The translations under genes were made by a program, and so were the position numbers. From the NCBI GenBank assembly GCA_964472525.1, contig CAYYLL010000006.1:62001-126000 (forward strand): a stretch of 64,000 bases of DNA, read 5' to 3'. This DNA comes from SZUA-37 sp964472525. Lineage in GTDB: Bacteria; Pseudomonadota; Gammaproteobacteria; UBA6429; Thiohalophilaceae. Below, piece after piece: positions 35,649 to 44,454 of this stretch. Each line of letters opens with the position of its first letter. Positions within the stretch are counted from its first letter, which is position 1. The notes beneath the pieces are model-generated. The model saw nothing but the letters and a program-made list of their open reading frames with translations, did no database searches and was not told the DNA's origin.

Positions 35649-36276
35649 CATCAACAACCGTTTTTATAAAGCCTATCCCGGTCTCGAATATAATGTCAGG
35701 CTTGCCGTCATCGGGGGTGACTATCCGTTTCTGGTTGAGGATAATACGCTTCATCAGATTGGAGGGCACCCACTTGGCCCTAAAGAAGGTACACAGATGT
35801 GGTTTATTCAATCAAATCGTATGTATAAAAATAGTCAGGATAGTATTGGTTTGCAGTATTCAGATTCTAATGGTATTCAATCTGGAGATATCGAAATATC
35901 ATACAACCTCGTTGAAACTGGCGGCGGTAAGCTTAGAATAAATTCAAATCAGATGGCGTCAGGGCTACCGGTCTATATTTTCCGTAACACCTTTATGGAT
36001 GATGTTCAACAAAATCGAACTACTTCAAGCAACGGACCTTTCTACTGGTCTAAAAATGTGATTGTCAATGAAACTTCATACCCAGAAAAAATCGAGCGGT
36101 GGAAGATTGAAGATCCCTCGCGTGTTGTTGTGACAAATAATTTGACGGGAAGTGCAGCGGACAACATTGTGGACGCACAAGGTTATTTGACGTCAAAGTA
36201 TAGTACGTACGTTGGTCAACGAGGACATCAACTCGGCAAGCGTCCATTATCTCCAAAATCGTTAACTGTAAATTGA
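35512..36276 (+). CDS. Shortened Ig/beta-helix protein (in-frame internal deletion)
   Basis: Begins with the same signal peptide and first 50 or so residues as the 25876 product, up to GGDYPF. It then jumps directly to LVEDNTLHQIGGHPLGPKEG, which corresponds to residues about 335 onward of the full copy. About 250 codons are missing without loss of frame, removing the Ig-like domain and the first coils of the helix. The rest (EGTQMWFIQSNRMY, YIFRNTFMDD, LTGSAADNIVDAQGYL) and the tail PLSPKSLTVN are intact. The 254-residue protein may be non-functional or a minimal helix; only the signal peptide and tail are certainly kept. Confidence 0.75.
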   Translation: MNTHKLFSGFYSFNGLFAFVLLSLLNASVFAANYPLEIIQPQPNLDINNRFYKAYPGLEYNVRLAVIGGDYPFLVEDNTLHQIGGHPLGPKEGTQMWFIQSNRMYKNSQDSIGLQYSDSNGIQSGDIEISYNLVETGGGKLRINSNQMASGLPVYIFRNTFMDDVQQNRTTSSNGPFYWSKNVIVNETSYPEKIERWKIEDPSRVVVTNNLTGSAADNIVDAQGYLTSKYSTYVGQRGHQLGKRPLSPKSLTVN

Positions 36277-36346
36277 GTGGTGGACAATAACCAAGGTCTG
36301 CAAAGCGATGCCCAGTACTAGTATACGAAAATAGAGGTTTTAAAAA

Positions 36347-37222
36347 ATGAACACAGCTCGGAATGTTAAATTTAGAAGCATGTTACTGTGGATAGTATGG
36401 ATTGTAAGCGCAATCAGTACTCAAAGTGTAATGGCTATAACATTTACGGATGGATTTGAAACCGGGGACTTATCAAAGTCGGAGAATGGTTTTAAGTGGA
36501 ATGGAATGGGAACAAATCCAATTGTCGTAACTGACTTCGCAAAGGATGGAAATGCAAGTCTTAAATTCATATTCCGTGCCACCGCCAGTGGTGGTCAGGC
36601 ATGGTCTGAACAACGCTATAAACTTGGCGGAAATTACAATAACGTTTGGCTAAAAGCGGATATATTTATCCCTGCTAATTATTATTGTCGCGGAAGCAAC
36701 CATAACAAAGGGCCATTTTTTGTTTGGTCTGGTACTTATGGTCATGCAAATGCACATGTAGCCGCAAATTTTGAACATTGGTGCAACGCAGGGAATGCTT
36801 ACCTGACCTTTAACCCTGGTGGTGATGGATATAATTATGGCCATTTCACAACATGTTCTGACACCGGCTGTGGTAATCGGGGCACTCCATACAAAGATGG
36901 CGTGCCATTTGTAGATCTGGCAAAAGATCTTAATAAATGGCACGAGTGGATTGTTCATCTAAAACCGGCTACGACTCCAACAAGTAACGATGGCATAGTT
37001 GAGGTATGGAAAGATGGTTTGAAAGTATGGTATCGATATGACTTGGCATATCATTCAACTGTGGCCAACTATTTTGATCAAGGGTATATCATGGGGTATT
37101 CAAATACTGGTTTTGATCAAGAGACTAATATCTACTATGACAATTTTGTATTTTCGACCAATAGAATCAACGCCAACAATGTGAAAGTACCTTTAGCCCC
37201 AGCTTCGTTAGTAGTGCAATAA
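36347..37222 (+). CDS. Secreted lyase-like jelly-roll protein (divergent)
   Basis: The 291 residues have a signal peptide ending SVMA, then ITFTDGFETGDLSKSENGFKW. WSEQRYKLGGNYNNVWLKAD matches the WTEQRF core of the 23430 family, and NIYYDNFVFS corresponds to WLLDDFTIS. A Cys/His-rich middle part (YYCRGSNHNKGP, EHWCNAG, CSDTGCGN) is unlike the three paralogues and could form disulfides. It ends PLAPASLVVQ, the island tail. Probably the same fold with a different carbohydrate target (inference). Confidence 0.7.
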   Translation: MNTARNVKFRSMLLWIVWIVSAISTQSVMAITFTDGFETGDLSKSENGFKWNGMGTNPIVVTDFAKDGNASLKFIFRATASGGQAWSEQRYKLGGNYNNVWLKADIFIPANYYCRGSNHNKGPFFVWSGTYGHANAHVAANFEHWCNAGNAYLTFNPGGDGYNYGHFTTCSDTGCGNRGTPYKDGVPFVDLAKDLNKWHEWIVHLKPATTPTSNDGIVEVWKDGLKVWYRYDLAYHSTVANYFDQGYIMGYSNTGFDQETNIYYDNFVFSTNRINANNVKVPLAPASLVVQ

Positions 37223-37369
37223 AATGTTTTGTTTTCCTAATAATGCACAATGACTGAAACCAGCAGGTCTTACATCTTATATGACGAGTAAGACTATTGG
37301 TGCAGGTTAACAGAGGAGTAGATGCCATCTTCTACAATTAGTTATCATTATAATTATTCAGAGGTAACG

Positions 37370-38308
37370 ATGAAAGAAATATTCAAAACGTTTTATTATG
37401 TAATTATTTGCATGATTCTGCTGTTGAGTACGACTTCTCTTTTGTTTGCAAATGAATTCTGGGTAAGTAAATCAGGCAATGATAGTAATGGTTGCACCAA
37501 TAAAAATTCAGATGCCTGTTTGACAATTCAAAAGGCAATCAGTTTAACCAGGCCCGGAGACACTGTATCTATAACATCTGAAATATACACTGAAGATTCA
37601 TATAGCAGTCTTTATACCTCTAAATGCTATTGGTTAGATAATGATCCTGCCAGTATATGCATTAATACGAGTGGTACCGCCACAAACCCAATAGTTATTC
37701 AAGCTGCACCAGGGAATGAAGGAAAGGTGGTAATAGATAGCGAGTTAAAAAGAATTGGTATTCAAATGCACAATGCTAACTATATTCATATTAAAGGCCT
37801 GACACTTATTAATAATTATATCAGCAGCGGTAGCCGAACGGCTTCTATTTCGTTAGACGCGAATGCTCAGGCATATTTAAAAGGGAATATTTTAGCTCGT
37901 TCTGATATAGATATTAACTTAAAGCGTTTGTCTGAAACAAAAGTAGTAAAGATAATGTCGTCTGATTACAATATTTTTGATAGTTCATTCAAGATCATTG
38001 CAGATAGATATAGTAAAGTTGTTTCTGCTCGGTATTACTCTGATCTGCCTAAGTGGCAGGCTGCTCAAGATGTGGATTTATTAACACTAGGTGTCAGCAA
38101 TCCGGACCAACATAGTACTAAAAAATTATACACTTCACTATTTGTAGATGTAGATAAAGGTGATTATTCGTATCTCCCTGGCTCTGCTGCAATCGGTTTT
38201 ATGAAAGATGGATCAAACGCAGGGCCATATCAGTATGGTAACGAGGTAATTGGTTCTACATTAGGTGTTGTAAGACCAGCAGCACCATCTAAATTTAAGG
38301 TAGATTAA
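37370..38308 (+). CDS. Secreted beta-helix protein (short type)
   Basis: The ATG of MKEIFKTFYYVIICMILLLS is chosen: AGAGG lies upstream and a signal peptide ending LLFA follows. The 312 residues start NEFWVSKSGNDSNGCTNKNS, resembling the opening of pectate-lyase-like proteins. Helix coils follow (GIQMHNANYIHIKGLTLINN, SISLDANAQAYLKGNIL). It ends PAAPSKFKVD, the island tail in its most divergent form. A fragment of a paralogue remains at 27401. Last gene of the island; addB converges on it. Confidence 0.75.
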   Translation: MKEIFKTFYYVIICMILLLSTTSLLFANEFWVSKSGNDSNGCTNKNSDACLTIQKAISLTRPGDTVSITSEIYTEDSYSSLYTSKCYWLDNDPASICINTSGTATNPIVIQAAPGNEGKVVIDSELKRIGIQMHNANYIHIKGLTLINNYISSGSRTASISLDANAQAYLKGNILARSDIDINLKRLSETKVVKIMSSDYNIFDSSFKIIADRYSKVVSARYYSDLPKWQAAQDVDLLTLGVSNPDQHSTKKLYTSLFVDVDKGDYSYLPGSAAIGFMKDGSNAGPYQYGNEVIGSTLGVVRPAAPSKFKVD

Positions 38309-38454
38309 TTGACCTGAACACGGGATAAGAGATGAACTAAAAATCAGTTTACCGATCAGAACTTCTGACAAAAGAAACTGTGGTTATTTTAGGAGAATTA
38401 TCTGAGTTGCAAAGGTATTAATGGGAATTGGGGGGGTAAAGTATGACTGGAATT

Positions 38455-41418
38455 CTATTGCTGTAAATCCTGCCACATTTGTTTACGACAAAGTCCCTGC
38501 ATATTGCATCGCCCACAGGTTTTTTCATCGCCCCATGCAGGTAAGCCGGTTTCTGTATGGAGTTGGTTGAAAATTTCTCGTAAGCGTTCGGCAGATTCTT
38601 CGGCGATGGCGTTGAGTTTATCACCACTGAGTTGGGCTCTTGTTTTCACACTGTCACTTTTTACTTCGAGGTATTCGACTTGGGTGACGGTATGTTTATC
38701 ATCTTGTAATAAAGTATGATAGAAAGGAAGTTGTACTTGCTCACCTGCTTCTACGTCTTTATTAGAACTGATTGCGCCAGTTTTATAGTCAATAACTTCT
38801 AGACCTTCTGGATTTTTATCAACGCGATCGAGCCGACCTTTGAGTTGTAAGGGTTTTTGAGTTTGGTTAATTTCAAGTTCTTTAGCCACGCGTTGCTCAA
38901 CCTCAAAGATATCCCAGTCTTGTTCATGTTTTATTTGCCATTCAATATAATGAGGTACTATCTTTTTTGCTTGTAAGTACCATGCTTGATGTTCGTGGTT
39001 TTCAGCTAAATCAGCACTAAAAACTTTTTTTATAATATCGTTTAATAATTTTGAGGCTGAGTCACGATTGTGTTTGGTGACTTTCGTTTTGAATGGGCCT
39101 GGCAAATTATCCGTTTTGTGATGAAAGGCTTCTAAACATTGGTGGATGCGTTCACCATAATCAGCTTTTGACAGTGCCTGACTAATTTCGTCGGTAGCCT
39201 CAAGTTTTAAGCAACGTGCCGCAAAAAATAAGTAGGGGCAATTTATTAGTTCCTGATACTGCGATGCAGATATTGTAGTTGGAATTAAATTTTCTGGTAG
39301 AGAGGGTGTGGGTTGGTATGCCGGTTCTGCCAGTTGTTGGGCGGTATGTGTAAAGGTATTTTCGGGTGCGTTCACTAATTCTTGTAAGGTGTTGTCGTTT
39401 AAATTTTTATTAAAAGCTAACTGATAAAACTGTTCAAGTAATGCAAGCCATGCGCTAGGTTTAATTTCTTCGCCGTTATCGCCTTGATTGCGATAACTGA
39501 GTAATAGTGTGTCACTTGAATTTAACAAACGCATAAAATGATAAAAGCGTTCATTTTTTTCTTGTAATGAGGTGGGTAATCCGAGTTCATATTTAACTCG
39601 GTCATTGAAAAATGCAGTCGGTGAACCTGAACCCGGTAAAAACTCTTCTTCAACGGCTGCAATAATTAAACCATCAAACTTTTGCAGTTGGCTCTGGGAT
39701 AAACCAATTAATTGAACTTGTGTTGTGCTAGCCGGTGGCATAAAACGGCTACGTTCCAGTTGCAATGCCAACCATGCTCTGGCTTCGCGCCAGTTAAATG
39801 TTAACTGAACAAGATTGGAATCGATTGTTAGGGTTTCAAGTAAGTTAATAATTTTAATTCCCGCAGCATCGTTTGTGAGTGGTGCGGTTAGACCTAAAAT
39901 ATTAAAGGAATGAATAATAGCCTGAATAAATTGGGATGGTGTTATGTTTTCTTGCTGACTGAGTTGTAATAATGGTTCGGCGGCCGTTTCTAATTTTTGA
40001 AGCACTTCATTCAGAATATCTGCATCCCGATTTCTTTCAAACCAGTTCGGGAGTCGTTTCTTTCGATTAATAATGCTTTTACGATAGTTTGCTAGGTGGC
40101 TGCTAATATTTTCATGTCGCATAATATCCTGTTCAAGTCGATAAACAGCATAATGTAATGTGTCACGATCATACTCTGGAAATATAAAAGGGGATTTTAA
40201 TAAATCTAAGAGCGCGAGGTAATCAAAGTCTTGTTCAATACATTCCAACCAACGTTCAACAATGGTGGCTGCGCGGGTGGTGGATAAAGCCCAGCCAGCC
40301 GCATCTTGTAAATATACACCACTGCGCTCAAGCAATGCCCGTACTCGCCGTGCAAGTCGACGATTTTCTGTGACGATAGCTAGTTTTGTTTTGCCTTCTA
40401 ATAGCCAGCGTCTTAACTGAATGTCAATAGCGCGTGCTTCCTGCTCTGCATCGTTAGCAGAAAAAATATGTAAACCTTTAAGCGGGTTTGTATTGTTATT
40501 CTGATAAGCCTGTACTCGTTCAATTAGTGGTGCGCTATGGATGTTATAAACGGCATTCAAAAATTCGAGACGTGCTGATGGTGTTGGGTTGTTATTGTTA
40601 ATGATTGCTGATGCAGGTAATTGCCGGATGCAATCGGTTATATGTGTGTCAGGGTGGTATGCTTGTGATTCAATGCTAGGTTGTTGTTGCCCCTGTAGAA
40701 AATAATGAACAGTGTGCTGTTGGCTTAATTGTTCCAACCATTGATATTCGGTTTGTGTGAGACGGTCGTAACCTACAATATAAAAATGGAATATTTGATT
40801 GGTCGCTAATTCTTTTATGGCATTTTGCATACAAAGTAAAAGAGCTGTTTGAGAGTCAACCACATTATAGGCATCAAGTTGTTGGTGCCAAGCGTGCCAC
40901 AAAGTATAAATAAAGTGGGCTTCGCGGCTAAGTGCTTCTATATTAATGGTTCCATTTTTATCGATTCCATAAGCTTCGCTAATTTGTTTTATAAAGTCCT
41001 GCTCATTTTGAGGGAGCTGAATTTTATTGGCCGTTAATTCATGAAATAATTCCAGTAAACCGTGGGCATAAACCCATGGGTTGGCCGACTCAAATATGTT
41101 TTGATGTTGTAACAGCGCTTCAACTAAAACAAGCTCCTGTGTGGTGCTGTTAACAACTTTAATATTATGAGGTTGATATGCCTGCAACCATTGTTGCATC
41201 GGTATGATTTGCGGCCCGAGTAGGGCCTGAACGTTGTTTTGGCGCGCGTAGCTGAGTAATTTAAAGCGTAATTCCGAAGCGATATTAGCTTGACCGGTAA
41301 AGACGATGGTATTTGTTAACTCAGGAAGACTTTCTTTTTGTTGCGTTATAATTTGTTGGGCAACGGTATCGAGCGGATTGTCCGCAAATGCGGTTAAATA
41401 AATATTAATGGCAGACAT
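38455..41418 (-). CDS. addB: AddB-like helicase/PD-(D/E)XK nuclease
   Basis: Partner of AddA in double-strand break resection; this form is the proteobacterial 'probable DNA repair protein' relative of AddB. The 987 residues have an inactive helicase-like body and a C-terminal RecB-like nuclease with EVIDYKTG. Four cysteines expected to hold an iron-sulfur cluster are in INCPYLFF (first Cys) and CGRCNMQGLC (last three) flanking the nuclease domain. It is 21 bp downstream of fdxA and in the same orientation as addA, but 16.4 kb away from it. Confidence 0.88.
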   Translation of the reverse strand: MSAINIYLTAFADNPLDTVAQQIITQQKESLPELTNTIVFTGQANIASELRFKLLSYARQNNVQALLGPQIIPMQQWLQAYQPHNIKVVNSTTQELVLVEALLQHQNIFESANPWVYAHGLLELFHELTANKIQLPQNEQDFIKQISEAYGIDKNGTINIEALSREAHFIYTLWHAWHQQLDAYNVVDSQTALLLCMQNAIKELATNQIFHFYIVGYDRLTQTEYQWLEQLSQQHTVHYFLQGQQQPSIESQAYHPDTHITDCIRQLPASAIINNNNPTPSARLEFLNAVYNIHSAPLIERVQAYQNNNTNPLKGLHIFSANDAEQEARAIDIQLRRWLLEGKTKLAIVTENRRLARRVRALLERSGVYLQDAAGWALSTTRAATIVERWLECIEQDFDYLALLDLLKSPFIFPEYDRDTLHYAVYRLEQDIMRHENISSHLANYRKSIINRKKRLPNWFERNRDADILNEVLQKLETAAEPLLQLSQQENITPSQFIQAIIHSFNILGLTAPLTNDAAGIKIINLLETLTIDSNLVQLTFNWREARAWLALQLERSRFMPPASTTQVQLIGLSQSQLQKFDGLIIAAVEEEFLPGSGSPTAFFNDRVKYELGLPTSLQEKNERFYHFMRLLNSSDTLLLSYRNQGDNGEEIKPSAWLALLEQFYQLAFNKNLNDNTLQELVNAPENTFTHTAQQLAEPAYQPTPSLPENLIPTTISASQYQELINCPYLFFAARCLKLEATDEISQALSKADYGERIHQCLEAFHHKTDNLPGPFKTKVTKHNRDSASKLLNDIIKKVFSADLAENHEHQAWYLQAKKIVPHYIEWQIKHEQDWDIFEVEQRVAKELEINQTQKPLQLKGRLDRVDKNPEGLEVIDYKTGAISSNKDVEAGEQVQLPFYHTLLQDDKHTVTQVEYLEVKSDSVKTRAQLSGDKLNAIAEESAERLREIFNQLHTETGLPAWGDEKTCGRCNMQGLCRKQMWQDLQQ

Positions 41419-41439
41419 TGGTTCCTTTCGTCATTTTTG

Positions 41440-41763
41440 CTAACGTTCTAAATATTGAAGCTTGTCTTTTTTACCATCCCATTGTTCTGCTTCAGGCAGG
41501 CCCGGTTTCATTTCAGTAATGACTGGCCAATCGCGTGACAGTTCTTCGTTAAGTTGGAGGAAGTTTTCCATACCATCGGGAATTTCATCTTCTGCAAAAA
41601 TAGCACCGGCTGGGCATTCTGGTTCGCATAATGTGCAATCAATACATTCATCCGGGTCAATGACTAAAAAGTTAGGGCCTTCGTGAAAACAATCGACAGG
41701 ACAAACTTCCACACAGTCTGTGTATTTACACAAAATGCAATTGTCAGTCACGATATAGGTCAT
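41440..41763 (-). CDS. fdxA: Seven-iron ferredoxin FdxA
   Basis: Electron carrier with a [3Fe-4S] and a [4Fe-4S] cluster. The 107 residues hold the ligand sets CILCKYTDCVEVCP and CIDCTLCEPECP, and a C-terminal extension typical of the Azotobacter FdI type. The position next to mutS is common in gammaproteobacteria. The start ATG follows AGGAG. No redox partner gene is nearby, so its customer is unknown. Confidence 0.95.
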   Translation of the reverse strand: MTYIVTDNCILCKYTDCVEVCPVDCFHEGPNFLVIDPDECIDCTLCEPECPAGAIFAEDEIPDGMENFLQLNEELSRDWPVITEMKPGLPEAEQWDGKKDKLQYLER

Positions 41764-41843
41764 GCGAGGAACTCCTGAAATGGTAAATTAAAGATATATT
41801 TTGTTTGCGTATTCTAATGGGAAAAGAGACGGGTTGCGAGTTT

Positions 41844-44429
41844 TTAGAGTAATTTTTTAAGCAGTTCGAGCTGTTTCAGGGCTTCCATAGGGGTTGTTTG
41901 ATTTATATCAATGTTTTTAAGTGCCTGTTGTAACGGGATTTCTTTTTCTTCGGGGGCAGGGTTGGTTGCTAATGAGGTGGATGGTTGTTCTTCCATCAAC
42001 GAGGACAGTGTTTGTTTGGCTAGCTGGATAACCGAAGGGGGAAGCCCCGCCAGGGCGGCAACCTGAATACCATAACTTTTATCCGTCGGGCCAGATTTGA
42101 CCTGATGCAAAAAAACAAGACTATCGCCATGCTCGACGGCATCAAGGTGTACATTCACGCTGCCATCTAACATATTTGGCAGTTCGGTTAAGTGAAAATA
42201 ATGGGTAGCGAACAAGGTTAAGGCTTTCAATTTATCGGCAAGATACCATGCGCTAGCCCATGCGAGTGACATTCCATCTTGGGTGCCGGTGCCGCGTCCC
42301 ACTTCATCCATTAATACTAAACTGTTTTCAGTGGCATTGTGCAGAATATTGGCCGCTTCGGTCATCTCGACCATAAAGGTAGAGCGGCCACTGGACAAGT
42401 CGTCTGACGCACCAATACGGGTAAAGATTTGATCGGTTAGCCCCAGAGTCACTTCGGTGGCTGGCACAAAGCTGCCTATGTGGGCCATGATCACGATGAG
42501 CGCAACTTGTCGCATATAAGTTGATTTTCCACCCATATTGGGGCCGGTAATAATAAACAGGTGTTGCTGATTGTTTAGCGTAATGTCGTTTGGGGTAAAG
42601 GGGCTGCTTTGCACCTGTTCAATCACCGGATGTCGCCCTGCTTTAATATCAATACTATTTTGATCTGACTCCGTTTTTGTAAAAGTCGGCATGCAGTAGT
42701 GATTTGTTTGTGCACGCTCAGCAAAATTATTTAACACATCGAGTTCGGCTAATGCACGGGCAGTTTTTTGTAATGGCTGTAACCGAGCGTTCAATTGTTT
42801 TAAAATAGTATCGTATAATTTCTTTTCGCGTGCCAGTGCGCGCTCATTGGCACTTAACACTTTATCTTCTAGCTCTTTTAACTCAGGTGTGATGTAACGC
42901 TCGCTTGCCTTTAAGGTTTGGCGACGTTGATAATCGGCAGGCATTTTGTCTGACTGATTACGGCTCACTTCAATGTAATAACCATGCACACGGTTATAAC
43001 CTACTTTAAGTGTACTTAAACCGGTACGCTGTTTTTCGCGTGCTTCTAAATTACTTAAGAAGTCACTCGCGTTATCCTGCAAACTTTTTAATTCATCCAG
43101 TTCAGCGTCATAACCTTTGGCTATAAAATTTCCATCGCGAATGACAACCGGTGGGTTTTCAACAATGGCAGCATTAAGTAAGTTTAATGTTTCAGGGTGT
43201 TCACTAATTTGTTGCGCCAGTTGGCGTAATAAAGGTGCTTTTAAGTTACTTAAAGATTGTTGCAACTCGGGTAATACGAATAACGTTACGCGTAATCGAG
43301 CTAAGTCACGTGGACTGGCACTGTTTAATGCAACGCGCGTCAGTATGCGTTCGACATCGGTGACTTGTTTAAGGTTGATGTCAATTTGAGGATAACTTTG
43401 TTGTTTTATCAGCTCGTTAATCAGTTGATGACGCGCCGTTAACACTTCTTTGTTGCACAAAGGTTGATGTATCCAACGGCGGAGTAATCGGCTACCCATG
43501 GCCGTAGCGGTGTAATCCAGAATACCGGCCAACGTATGGTTGTGCTGCCCACCTAAATGGTATTCAAGTTCCAGATTACGGCGGGTACTGGCATCAATTA
43601 AAATGTAATCGGTTTTTCTATCAATCTTAAAACGTTGGATATGCGGTAAGGCACTGCGCTGTGTGGTTTTTAGGTAGTCAATAATACAACCGGCTGCAAT
43701 GGTGGCAAGTGGCATATCTTCGCAAGCAAAACTGGACAAATCGTTTATTGAAAATTGTTCAGTTAAGGTTTGTTCTGCATGGTTTAAATTAAATAGCCAT
43801 TCATGTTGTTGCTTAAAACTGATGGGGTAATTTTGTTGCAGTGCCTGTTGTAAATGAAGAGGGTCGGTTTCATTTAGTAATATTTCAGCCGGGTGCAAGC
43901 GAGCGAGTTCACTTTTTAAATTATCTAAACTGGTTACCTGACAAACATTAAAATGGCCGCTACTGAGTTCTAAACTGGCGATACCAAAGTGCGGGATATT
44001 ATTTTTAGGTTGTTCAACATGCACAGCACAGAGCAAGTTAATTTGTTTTTCATCGAGCAACGCATCTTCGGTGAGGGTGCCAGGAGTCACAATGCGTACG
44101 ACCTCACGCGCCACCGGGCCTTTGCTTGTTTTAGGGTCGCCTATTTGTTCACAAATGGCAATGGATTGCCCTTGCTTAACCAGTTTAGCCAGATAGTTAT
44201 CGGCAGCATGGTAAGGTACGCCAGCCATCGGAATAGGTTCACCGTTGGCACGACCGCGAGCGGTAAGGGTAATGTCTAAAAGATTTGCTGCTTTATGCGC
44301 GTCGTCAAAAAACAACTCGTAAAAATCACCCATGCGATAAAAAAGCAAAATATCGGGGTGCTCAGCTTTAATGCGCAAGTACTGCTGCATCATCGGGGTA
44401 TGTGTTTGTTGGTCTTTTATTTTAGCCAT
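41844..44429 (-). CDS. mutS: DNA mismatch repair protein MutS
   Basis: Recognises mismatches and starts methyl-directed repair with MutL. The 861 residues start with TPMMQQYLRIKAEHPDILLF and the mismatch-binding GDFYELF (Phe36, Glu38). The ATPase has Walker A GPNMGGKST (about residue 625), the signature loop DDLSSGRSTFMVEM and Walker B LVLMDEVGRGT. The C-terminal short helical end is present. Full length. It lies between fdxA and the hipBA module, all leftward. Confidence 0.98.
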   Translation of the reverse strand: MAKIKDQQTHTPMMQQYLRIKAEHPDILLFYRMGDFYELFFDDAHKAANLLDITLTARGRANGEPIPMAGVPYHAADNYLAKLVKQGQSIAICEQIGDPKTSKGPVAREVVRIVTPGTLTEDALLDEKQINLLCAVHVEQPKNNIPHFGIASLELSSGHFNVCQVTSLDNLKSELARLHPAEILLNETDPLHLQQALQQNYPISFKQQHEWLFNLNHAEQTLTEQFSINDLSSFACEDMPLATIAAGCIIDYLKTTQRSALPHIQRFKIDRKTDYILIDASTRRNLELEYHLGGQHNHTLAGILDYTATAMGSRLLRRWIHQPLCNKEVLTARHQLINELIKQQSYPQIDINLKQVTDVERILTRVALNSASPRDLARLRVTLFVLPELQQSLSNLKAPLLRQLAQQISEHPETLNLLNAAIVENPPVVIRDGNFIAKGYDAELDELKSLQDNASDFLSNLEAREKQRTGLSTLKVGYNRVHGYYIEVSRNQSDKMPADYQRRQTLKASERYITPELKELEDKVLSANERALAREKKLYDTILKQLNARLQPLQKTARALAELDVLNNFAERAQTNHYCMPTFTKTESDQNSIDIKAGRHPVIEQVQSSPFTPNDITLNNQQHLFIITGPNMGGKSTYMRQVALIVIMAHIGSFVPATEVTLGLTDQIFTRIGASDDLSSGRSTFMVEMTEAANILHNATENSLVLMDEVGRGTGTQDGMSLAWASAWYLADKLKALTLFATHYFHLTELPNMLDGSVNVHLDAVEHGDSLVFLHQVKSGPTDKSYGIQVAALAGLPPSVIQLAKQTLSSLMEEQPSTSLATNPAPEEKEIPLQQALKNIDINQTTPMEALKQLELLKKLL

Positions 44430-44454
44430 TGGTTGTTAGTATACTGTATTTATA

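Noticed and set aside
22983..38308. PEP-CTERM or LPXTG-type sorting tails
   Set aside because: The shared tails have no transmembrane helix and no basic end after the motif; the protein stops at the motif.
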